Program-made: the position numbers and the translations under genes
Shown here: positions 45,495 to 57,100 of the stretch, piece by piece
How positions within the stretch are numbered: position 1 is the stretch's first letter
Layout: each line of letters starts with the position of its first letter
NCBI RefSeq assembly: GCF_023101765.2
Contig: NC_064226.1
Span: 5,200,001 to 5,264,000 of the forward strand
Reading direction: 5' to 3'
Length of the DNA: 64,000 nucleotides
DNA from: Spodoptera frugiperda
Lineage: Eukaryota; Arthropoda; Insecta; Lepidoptera; Noctuidae
The notes under the pieces: generated by a model
The model's input: the letters and a program-made list of their open reading frames with translations, nothing else
Database searches by the model: none
Told to the model about the DNA's origin: nothing

Positions 45495-47592
45495 GAATAG
45501 GAGGAATAACGTAAATGCCTATGAAGGAAACTATGATTTAAGAAGTAGCCTATTTATTATTTACCATTTGAACTGTTTTTTAAGATTAAGTTTTTAATTT
45601 ATTAAACTATTTATTTTTTGCTACTAAAATATTTTTTTGTTTTACCTATATCATGAAATTAAATAATGTCATAGAAGGGTGAGCCTGTAAACTTGCAAGA
45701 AGGGTGCAACACTGCCATGAACCAATTTCTGACTGATCTCTATACTGAGTTGTGCTTGAAGGTATTCCATGAAATTTATATTCAATGACTTATTCGTACG
45801 TGTCACCATCAGCAATAAACCGTCGATTCGGAGCCGACGAATCACTTGATGGTTAGCAAACGCCACCGCCAGACACCCGAAACACCAGAGGCGTTACATT
45901 TGCGTTGCCAGCCTTGTGAGGGTTATTAGGGCATTTAAGTTTTGCTGGGGAATCAGGGGTTGAGAAGGAGGTAACCGGGCCTCCGGTAACCTTACTCACA
46001 GGAATCACGCAAGTTGTTTCTCGTCGGTTTTCTTTGAGGCCATGGTATCAATCCGGTTGAGCTGGCCTATTCTTGTCGAACCATGGCTCTCCCACATTTA
46101 GAACTAGTTGTAATAGCTAACTCAATTGGTAAATTAAAATTCCACCAAGCAACTGCATAGCATGTGCTGCTTCAATCTTTTAGTACGCAGACGACTATAA
46201 ACTGAGCATAGTCTCATTAGCTTAGAATTCTAGTTTGTTTCTAGTCCTATTCAAGTTAACAAGTCTCCTAGAAAACTAGATATTTAGAATGTGGATGCAA
46301 TAAAGGAGTCAATGGTGTTTGACTAGGTCCACTAGGTTAAGTACGTGGAACACTAGAATAGTAATGTCATACTAGACTAGACTGGAATATATGCGGCGGA
46401 AATACCTATGTAGGATATAAGGAGACACTACAGGTAGTATACATATATGTGTGTAAGTATATGACGTATCTATTTAAGTGTATGAAACTATGTATAATCG
46501 ATAAGTGCGGGTCTGCGGACGAAAAGCAAGGGTAGCTCGCCGCCCGACCAGAACCGTACCTGTGTGAGCGGTCAAGCGGTGGGCTTCAAAGAGCCATCAA
46601 ACCACCACGGATGGGGCCCAGTAGACACTCTGATGGATTGGATGATATTATCTCCCAAAAACACTCACATCTGATATAGATGCAACTGGTGCTGCATATT
46701 TGGATCATAACACATGTAAGTAATTAGGTATTTACTACTTCTATTTTCTAAAGATGAGAGAAAACGTGGGGTTTTAAATATATTTAAGCTTAAATTCATA
46801 CATTTTTGTTTGTTGAGTGCAAGTGCAAACAATTTATGATAGTATATGACATTAACCTATCATCCTTCTGTAACGCAAAATGATGAATGACTCAACTATC
46901 GACATCTAGTGCCGTCTATTATTACATTATTGCCTATCAGAACCTCCTCTAATGTGCCTCTAAGAATCAGACAGTGAATGATTTGCAGAAATTAACAAAA
47001 AATCTAGATAAATAATTTATCTTCAGAAACTATCATAGCAATTCTCAGTTATAAAACTTTGCTAAGATTATATTGCTACAATTAATGAAGCTAAAATATA
47101 CCTACATCAAAATACCTAGCCAATATAAAATATGAAATAAAAGAATATTCAGATTCTAAAAATAAAATAGGAATATGTAAATACACTTAGTTACAAAGAA
47201 AGTATATGAGAGTAGGTAATGTGCTTTCAGCGGGCGTCGAGTGAGTGATGGGTGTCGGTCCACAGGTCAGCATTACTTGTATAAGTCGCGTGGTATTAGA
47301 CGCGCTTACAACAGTACTTGTCATGCGCATCATCACTCATTTTCACATTAACGACATGCGTGAAAATATATACGTGAAAATACATAGCCATTATCCGAAC
47401 AGTGGTGGTATCGCATCGATCCGGTGCGCAGGAGTTTCTCTCTAGAAAGTACCGCAAGTCAGTTGCGCTCGAGCATCGCATACCTTGCATACAAATACTT
47501 TGTTACCTTTGGAAGTATCGACATAGGGTATCGGAAACCGATCATTTGAATTTGGTCCCTAGAGCTGTGGAGTTGAACGAACTTCATTTAAA
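45495..47592. other. Intergenic with two repeats
   Basis: 45780-46105 is a copy of the family with core ACACCAGAGGCGTTACA.TTGCG (relatives at 1515 on plus and at 61780-62080 inverted). 46505-46640 is the 5' half of SINE family B (CTCGCCGCCCGACCAG, CAAAGAGCCATCAAACC, GGGGCCCAGTAGAC). No gene is seen; the open frames near 47245-47596 are probably upstream sequence of DUF4773 gene 5. Confidence 0.5.
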
Positions 47593-49995
47593 ATGAAAAC
47601 GAAAATGTTTATAGTATTTGTTGTTATGTGTTTCATACATTTTGGCTCAGGTATGTTTTACATTTTTACTTAATTTATTCATTTTTAAACATGCACTAAG
47701 TAATTAATTAACCATGCTAATTCCAAGAATGTGATTCGTGCGATATCCGAGTAATCGTTAAGTTGATCATAAATTGTATATCAATCGTTACGGTCATTAA
47801 TTCGACTAAATTGTGTGTTAGTGGACATAATTATTGTGACAGACACTTTAGTTTTTAAATGAAAATGTTTTACAACTGCATGCATAACCTTTCTATTTAA
47901 CTTTCAGGAGATGCTTCTACAGTACAGAGGCATTTTAACAACAAAGAGGACAATTCAATGGATGTGACTGACTTCTCGATTTATTATGACATAGACTCAA
48001 ACACAGTGAGTACCTATCTAACAAGTAACAATTTTTATAACTTTGCCGGCAAGATAGACAAACACAGCATACCGCAGAAAAGCATTAGTCAATTAACTCT
48101 AGATTTAATAACGTTTACTAAAACGCTGTAAAAAAACCTCACCGGCCTGACAGTTCACAAGCTATAAAGACTGCAGAGGACAGGGGTGCTTGGAGGAGCA
48201 TACATCAAGTGACGCTTGCACCAAGGGCAGAAATAGGAACGGGGTGGTTTTTAGTCAGTAAGAGTCTGACACTCCCTCTCGCCTCGCCTAAAGCGGGAGA
48301 AGCCATTGGATGATTTTCTCCCCTTAAAAAAAGACCAGACACGACCTTCAGTAATGAAGAGAACGACTGAGAAGAACTATCACTCTGACTATCACAGTCA
48401 AAAACATAAGATATAAGATTTTATTCATGAGGTGCCCCATCAATTGAACATTAAACAAATCACATTGTGTTTGTACTAATGTCACCTTTATCTTCCAGAC
48501 AATAAGGAAGATGATGCCTCGTCCATGGTACCAGCCGGGTTGGCGACTCCGGTTGCCCTTCAAGGGAGGAAAGTGCACCTGTGAGGAGCTGAAGTGTAAC
48601 TGCTGCTCCGGAATGCGTATCCCAGCGTTCAACTTTGATAGGCAAAGTGAGTAACAACGTAATTGAAAAAACTAAGGATGGTGCAATATTTGGGTGCAAC
48701 TGCAACCCCATAATAGTTTTTAGGTACTAGTTTACTTGCCCGTAAAATATCTACAGCTTATGGTTGTAGAAATTGTATCTACCTATCTAATTAAATTCTA
48801 TAATGCCATAAAAGTTTTATGTAAGTAACTAAAAGAAAAGATATTTAGTAGAAAATACTTCAATATTTTAAAAATATTTCGTTGTTTTTCAATGGTTGTG
48901 AATTCATTTTCAGCATGCGCTGTGCTTACGTTCGATCCTGCTGAAGGATTTTTGGACTTGGATGTGCAAATGAACAATGAGAGCATTTTCCACAAATCTT
49001 ATTCAGGTAAGAAGGCTTTTCAGTCTGCTAAGTATCTCTTACTAGAGACAACAACTTTGCCTTGCGGTATCCATGTATAAAAATGAAACATTAAAATAGT
49101 CAGATACCTGTAGTCGACCAAGTTATTTAATACTGAGTACGTAATCGCGTAATTTTAATAAATTGAGACCTCATTCCTAACATGTTCTTTTAACACTTAC
49201 AGCAAGCAACCCACCGCCATTCTGCATTCCGATCCCGATACCGTACGTGCCCATCACTATTCTAGACATGTGCATCAGACTGTTCGAAATCACTATCGAC
49301 TTCACGAAGATGCACGTCTGCATGGATTGGGACACTAGAGTCGACAAAGCTCCAGTTTTGGTAAGGAAAAATATGCCTTGTTTAAGTTGCGGTTAGTCTA
49401 ACAATTAGACGGTTCATACAGAATACAACCTATCTTCCTAATGAAATATGTCAGTTAAGCTAGGTAACAAAAATGCTACCAGTATTTTATAAAAACATAC
49501 CCTTGTCCCCGCGAGTACCTACCCAATTCAGTTTGGCTATGCTAAGAACACGTTAACAATTAGAGCTGTCGTAATAACACCAGTCTCGATTGTCCTAATT
49601 GATGAATCATCGATGAAAATCTAAAATATAAGTTTAGGCGAGAAGAAAATCCAGTTAATTTTGTGTAGGTATTTAATAAGGGTGTAGTTAAGTAATTGGT
49701 TAAGGTAAGGCAGAGCCAAAAAGTACCTCACAACACAAGAGCACTATTTCAAGCCCATAATTTCGTTTGATAACAATGTTAACCAAATATTTGTGTCTAG
49801 ATCCTTCATTTCGACTGCATGGACCTGGGTCTTGGTGGCATCAGTTTGACGAAACCAAACACCAACCAGATTACCGGTGGAGGTGCACCGAATGAACCAC
49901 CACAGCTCAATGGAGAGGTCTACGATCCTGTGTCGGAAACTGCCAGTGTGTCCACACAACATCCTGTCTTTAACAATAGTGTTAAATATATCTAA
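47593..49995 (+). CDS. DUF4773-type secreted protein 5
   Basis: Six exons: 47593-47650, 47908-48005, 48499-48646, 48914-49006, 49203-49360 and 49801-49995, giving 249 aa. It has a signal peptide (MKTKMFIVFVVMCFIHFGS) and a tyrosine/acid-rich segment. The motif CTCEELKCNCC is at 78-88. The middle exon (TCAVLTFDP, LDLDVQMNNESIF) and second Cys block (PPFCIPIPIPYV, LDMCIRLFEI, HVCMDW, HFDCMDLG) complete the domain. Two extra introns, both phase 0, set it apart from the other four genes, so it is probably the most diverged member. The tail is polar without a long low-complexity region. A SINE fragment (48206-48333) lies in intron 2. Confidence 0.87.
48206..48333 (+). mobile_element. SINE family B, 3' half (intronic)
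   Basis: It contains TTTTTAGTCAGTAAGAGTC, CACTCCCTCTCGCCTCGCC and a terminal A run. It lies in intron 2 of DUF4773 gene 5. Confidence 0.75.
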
Positions 49996-51157
49996 TTTAT
50001 TTTAAAAACAAGGTCTTTTAATTTAACCCTTGAACCTTTACTTGCTAAGCAATATTCAACAAATATTTTATTAGGTATAAAAACGCAAGCAAATATTATG
50101 TAGTATTTTCTCGAGTCATCTTCTCCCATGGGTGGGTTTACAAATATACGAATTCACATACACATCTTGGATCGTCAAGAAGCGGTTGGTTATTGCTTTT
50201 TTCAAAACTATCACGCACGGCATGGTGTTGTGAAGGCGATGTCGGTGCCGCTGCGATGTTTCCTCCTTCTCCGAAGCGGTCATACTCGCTAAGGAGGAGG
50301 TGGGGCGTGTGTATCAACGAACCACCACCACCACCTCACATCCCAGCAGTCGGGTGTCGTAAAGGACACTCCATACGTCGGGGATCGCGAGATGATTGAT
50401 GAAGACTACGGCAATTTGCCGTACAATAAACATACTAAAAAAAAGGAATAAATTAATAAAATCCAAAGTGAACGTATATTTATGGACTAAAGAATATGTT
50501 GGAGGTTATTATAAAAAGTCGAAAACATAACGTTTAAACGTTGCTACGTCCTTCGAAAACATTTCCTCAAAAACACGGCAGTCCAAAATTGTTTGCTGGC
50601 AACATTGACGATTGGTCGGCGTCCGGGACACGACCACGGCCACGGCCTACCAGTATTAATAATAATTGTTTTGGGCCAACCACTACAAACGAGAAGGCTT
50701 GACCAAATTGAACAAGACCATACCAAAGAAATATAAAAAATCCTATTGGATAGAGTGAAATAAAGCATACATGTGCATAATTATTTGAACACGACGTGCT
50801 AAAATGGGACTGTAGTCCCTTCATACCATTTACTTTTTTTTCTGAAAAAAGTAGTAGTCCTTTTGCGCATACAATCGGCTATGCTAGTTAATACGTGACA
50901 AACGAATATTAATTTCAATCTTCTACAAATCGATTTAATCGACTAAATGCACTGCACTATGATAACGAAATGACTTTGACATTTGATAAAATTTCGAAAA
51001 AAAAGCAAGCCCTTGAATTGAAGGAAGGTGTGGAAATTAAAGAGTTGAGGGTTTTAACTTATTTTTATGCATTTGTAATTATTTATGTAGCAAGTCTTCC
51101 CCCAAATTTAATGGTAATTTAGTCTTCCTTTACCTTAGATTCTGAAGTGCACTTTAA
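49996..51157. other. Intergenic between DUF4773 cluster and Naa35; retroposon-like end
   Basis: 50190-50450 looks like a retroposon 3' end: GC-richer text with GTCGGGTGTCGTAAAGGAC, then CAATTTGCCGTACAATAAAC and an A-rich tail. No coding domain is recognisable. 50530-50820 and the part up to 51157 have no recognised features; the last 100-200 bases presumably hold the Naa35 promoter, without a clear TATA box. Confidence 0.45.
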
Positions 51158-54100
51158 ATGGGCGATAATGATGATTATTATGATGGTGACGGGTTAGTAC
51201 TGTTTGCATGTTAGCTAGTGTTATGGTATCAATTTTATATAACTCCTGTAGATATTATTGATTAATCACTTTGTATTATGGTCTATTGTGTACGTGTCTT
51301 GTTGAGTAGTAAGTGTGGTGTAGTGCCGGCTTTTGGTCCTCACTATCTTTAGTTTTATCCATCAAGGTGCTTAGAATTTTACACGCCGGTGGTCATTACG
51401 CCCAGCTGTATGTAGATTATTTTGCAATTACCTTATATTTTCTGTATAAATAGTAGTATTGTAACTGGGTTGTGAGATGTACCCATTTACCATATGTCTA
51501 CCTATAACCACTTCTATGTAAATGTACCTTTGGTGTGTTTAATAAAGTATATCATTATTTCATTGGATATTGATATCTACTGAGTATGGAAAAACATAAC
51601 AATGTTCAAAGCATAGAAGATTTTTAAACAGTGTACAAAAGTGTGGTTTGTATAACCACTTGCTTGCATTATACTTGTTACTTGCAAGATTTGCTATTAT
51701 TTTTGTTATTACACAGTTTATATTCTCATTTGACTTATTCAATTTACAAATAAATTTCAATTCCAATCTAACAAATTGTCAAGATTGTAGTAATAATTTT
51801 TTCTCACATGGGACTTAACTATAACACAAATGGAAAAAAGGGGGTGTACATTGTATAGTGGTATTACTTGCTGTAATGTGCACCTCGACCTGCTCCTTTG
51901 GGGGTAAAAGGTGTTACATTGTTGTTGTAGTTCAATTTTAATGTCATATAGTAAGATCAGGTATGCTGAAAATCACATACAATAACTTTACATCTCAATC
52001 TGTGTAGCTTAAATAAAAGTTTTGGCAGATATGAAATGTACACATTAAACTATTTTTGATTTAGGAGAATGGATTCCTTGGGGGCGACACCTGAGGTCAT
52101 CTACAACTGGGTTGACATAACATCGGATTTCTTCAAACATATCCAAGGTAATTGTTACATTTTCTTAATGTCTAGTGTTGAGGGTAAATAAAACTGTGCC
52201 TAAATTACTTACCTAAATAGGTGCTATCCTAGTAGTTTTCTTTAACTGGTTGTATGCTGGAAGACAGATCTACACGAGACACAATGTGTTTTCTATTGTC
52301 TCACATACCGACAGCCAAGTGGTTACCAATACAAGTTGTGTTGTAAGCTGAGAATTTGTTCTTCAATAACTTTGAATTGTCTAAAAAATAGTATTCTAAA
52401 ATTCAGTTGTTGCTCCTTACAGACCTTCAACTCGGAGAGTTGCTTCACGATGGCCACTTATTTGGTCTCTTTGAGGCCATGTCGGCCATCGAGATGATGG
52501 ATCCCAAAATGGATGCGGGCATGCTCTGCAACCGTGGAAATCCAAAACCACTGAATTTTCAGCAAGCTGTAGCTGTGAGTATTGAATATTTCTAAATGCT
52601 ATTGAAAATATATTGTTTTTCTTTTCAAAACCTATTGGAACTGGTGTTCACATTGCTAATAAACCAATGAATTTGTCCATAATCACTTTTATTCGTTATA
52701 AAAGTAATTATATTGTTTGAATTTATTCCTTTACAGGCTGGAAAACTGAAGATAGATGATCTTGAGCCACCTGAGCTAATAGGCATCATTGATGCCACAA
52801 TGGCTTGCATAGTATCGTGGCTAGAAGGTCACTCGCTAGCACAAACTGTATTCACAAACCTCTACCTACATCAACCTCACTCCATTGTAAATAAGACCTT
52901 AAAAGCATACTGCATTGCTGTCTACAAACTGCTGGACTGCATCAGAGATTGTATTAACAAGTAAGTTGACAATTTCTTACTGAATATTAAATAATGTCAT
53001 ATGAACAAAATATTGGGTCAATGGGTCGCGGGCGTTGAGTTAGTATGTATAAAGTAATTAAGTACTAAAAAAAAACTATTTATTTCATTTGATAGACATT
53101 ATTATGAAATGGTGAAGTCCTGATACTTAGAATTGGAACTTAAAACGGGATATTTACCATGTTTCAACAACCCAATTTTTATGAGTTTCCGATATTTCGG
53201 TACTGTTGTAAGCTCCATGATCACGGATAAACTGGAGTAAATTCGTTTTAAGTTCCAATTCTAATGTTAGTGACCATGTCAGTTTAAAAACTTATATCCA
53301 ATGGGCTATGGTTATCGTCTTGGTTCGAACCCGCAGTCAGGCAATACGTACGACGCTCGCCTCGAAGTGAGCGAGCAGAAGTGCGTACTCATGCTCAGAG
53401 AACAGGAGGAAGATCTCAACAAGAAGGCTAGGAGTTGTGATGATGAGGTTGGTGAAACTTTACTTTCAATTCATGATTTATCGGAACAAAGATCTTATGG
53501 AGACAACATATTTTATGTTGCGGGTCATTTAGCAATAGGCAATAGTAGTATACACTATTGTATGGTAACAATAGTGTATACTAATATTAATTTGTGTGTT
53601 ATGTTTTACTGTACTACGAAATCGAAAAGATTCAGCGCTCTGATTGGTTGGTTCATTCAAGCCGGCCCAATCAGAGTACCAAATTCGCTCTCGTTTCGAT
53701 TTCGTTTTACAATAGCTTTAGCAGATTTCGTTCGACTTAATCGAACATTGTGAAACAGGCCTTTAATTTGTTTATATTTGTATTCCAGGATAACCTATGG
53801 GCAGCTCTTCAAGCTCGCATCAGATTTACAAGGATGTTCTTCCAAGCTCTCCTCATGATCACAAAGAGAGACTCCCAGTCTGGAGCAGATTGTGTTGCTC
53901 TTCTAAATGGCTGCTCCGAGATGATGAAGGTTATTATCAAGACCTCGGGGAAAGGAACTCAACCGGTGGAGAATTGTGAGTTGTATGCACTTGTTGTAGT
54001 TGATGTTCTTTGTTTAATGCTAGTGTTAGGTGATTGTGTAAATTCGATCCCCGCACGGAGCAACTCTTTGTGATCCACAAATTGTTGTTTTGTGTGTCAT

Positions 54101-57100
54101 GTGTATGTGAACTTTTTTTTGTAACCACACCCTTCTAAGCCTTCTTAGTGGAACACGAAGGGGAAAATCTTAGTATGGCGCAAGGGTTTTATAAAAAATA
54201 TTTTGGACTAAAAGCTTGCTATGTGTATCTAATAACTCCCTGCGACTGATTATGTGGTTGATGTTAGTGGTTACTATTTTGATTTATATTTGTATTAAAT
54301 ATAAGGAAACTTTAAACACTGAAATAATAATTTTTAAATATTATTCCAGCGGACTCTCCAAACCCAATGGGGTTCGAGCCGATGATCAACCAGCGCTTGT
54401 TACCGCCGACGTTCCCGCGCTACACTCGCATCAAACCTCGGGCCGAGGCGCTGCATTACTTCGACGAGCTGGTGGCCAGGCTGCGGCACGCTTGGAAGAT
54501 CACGTCCTGCACCAACTTCCATACCGCACTGGTAAGGTGTTATTGTACTTGTTTATTAAAACTATTTTAGGTTTTAATATAAAATTGCAGTTTTATCCAG
54601 GCTTGTACTAGTACTTGTAATATTAAAGTAAAGTTTCTTGTCGATTTGAAGTTGTACAAACTGTTGATATGATAAATGGGCGACAGATATACATTTAATG
54701 TGTTCTGCTGCTAAATCTGGTTGCGGGGAAGTCATTATTTATATTATAACTTTCGTGAGACATACTAAGTTAATTATTATGTTATCGGCTTACTCAAGTA
54801 ACTGTTTGACGAGGAACTCAACTGATTTCAAGCCATGCTAGAGGCTCATAATCATGAGCAGCATTCCGCGACAGTCGCCGCGTCGTGTGTCCTCGTCAAA
54901 CCTTAACCTAGACGGTATTGTGCAAAATAATTTATTTTATCTAATCACATAATGTGGAGGAGTAAGGGGGAGGCCTTTGTTCAGTAGTGGACGTCTCTCG
55001 GCTGATGATGATGATGATGATGATGATGAATGGTCTAACATTCCAGGACTTCTTCATGGAGTTCAGTAGGCAGCGTGCCTGCATCCTGTCCCGGTCGGCA
55101 CTGCAGTTGTTGTACCTCAGTCCGTCGCCTGCGAATACAGCGTCCATGGCCCAGAGCGCCATGAACGGCCCCGTGGGACAGCCGCGGCCGCAGCACCCCT
55201 TCGTGGAGATCCTGAGGGAGTCCGTCAAGAGCTTCGTCAACCCACCTGCTTTAACCCCCAAGTCGCCTATGGTGTCTACGCCGCAAGTAAGTTTGTTACT
55301 ATCTTGTACCTAAAAATAAAGATTTTGATTGTAATTTTAACATGTATGTGGACTCGCGAAGTTTTTCTTGTGAGGGTCCAGAAAATGTAACAGATTTTAA
55401 TACTTTGGTCTAGTAGAATAATAATTATTTTTCAATGCATATTATGTATTGTGATCATGTTGGCAAATTAAAACTATTCCCCATGTTTGAGCATGATAGA
55501 AATATCACATTCATTATTATTCTGCTACTTATTTTAGTTTATATATTTAACATTACAGGCTCGTGAGTTCGTAGAAAACTTCCTGGCTCGTTGCGTACGT
55601 CCGTTTGCGGTGTTGCTGCAAGTCTGCGGGCACAACCGCGCGCGACAGCGGGACAAACTGGCGTTGTTGTTAGATGAGTTCGCTGCATTGCAGGAAGAGG
55701 TACGTTTGTTATTATTGCCACTACTTTGGAATATGGTGTCACAAGTGACAAATGACAGAAGGCGCACAGACGATCGACGAGCAAAAACAAATCAACAGAT
55801 GACATCATAAAACCTACATTGCACATATGCAGTTTGCATGTGAATGAACACGAATTGAAAATCACAACGAACAACAGTCGGGTAGAAACCCCGCCAGGCA
55901 CGCTCACCTCGCCTGGTCGGAGGATCCTACTTTTCTTAAGGAACTTTTCTGACTGTTCCCTCAATAACAAAGACTGAACACATACTGTACACTTAACAAA
56001 GGCGGTGGTTCTTTGTAATAAACCTAAAAACCTTTTAAATTGCAGTTCTCAACCCGTCACACGACAATGTATTGTCAGACGCCGAGGATCTGTTCACTTC
56101 TCAAAATGCTTTAGTATCCTTCTTCGCAGATACGTTGTATTTTATTTATTTGTTACTAACTAGTATATATTGTGCAGGCGGAGAGCGTGGACGCGGTGGT
56201 GAGTGGCGCGGCGGGGACGGGCCCGCGCGCCTGCTTCGGCACGTGGGTCCTGTACCACGTGCTGCGCGTCATGATCGCCTACCTACTGTCCGGCCTCGAG
56301 CTCGAGCTCTACAGCGTGCACGAGTACCATTATATCTTCTGGTCAGTGTGCTTTTACAATATAATTAACCTTTAGACCGCCACAGTCAGTTATAGCCGAC
56401 AAACAAACTATATATACATTTCGTTTGTTGGTTATAGCCGATCGTGGTAGTCAAGGGGTTAATATTTAAGTATAAAAATAACTAGTAGTCATAAATACAG
56501 ACTATTTACCTGAAGCTTGTCGGCTATTAAATGTGGTTCATGATATTATCGAAAAGTGAATGTTATCTTCGATTCCTTTCAAGTAATATAAAGCTTGAAG
56601 CAAGTAAAATTTTGTCCCGATAATTTAAAACTAAACTGTCCCCTTTGCCTTTTCAATAACTATGACCTTATATCCATACAGGTATTTGTACGAGTTCCTA
56701 TACGGCTGGTTGGTGTCAGCGCTGGGTCGCGCGGAGAACCTGTCGGGCGACGGCGGGCGGCGCGACAGCCGCGACTCCCGACGTAGGAAGACCAAGAAGC
56801 GGGTGCGGCCCTACGCCAGAGAGGGACTCCTTTGTAACGTCATGCAGAACTTGTGCGGGGGATATTATAAGGTATGTATGTATGTAAACAACATAACTCA
56901 GTAGTTATGAAAAGGAACTTTGAACTTAAATATAAACCACAAAATGTAAAACTCCATGTCTTAGATGCTAGGTTAGGCAACCAAGTAACTAAAAAATAAT
57001 TGCCTTTTATTTCAAAGCTATCATTGCTATCAGTCATACATAACAAATAATACCAGTTGCCTGTTGGTGAAAATTGTAACCTATAAATATGGCTTATCCA

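Noticed and set aside
50193..50399. 68-residue Pro-rich open frame
   Set aside because: Sits in a retroposon-like 3' end with an A-rich tail; no independent support.
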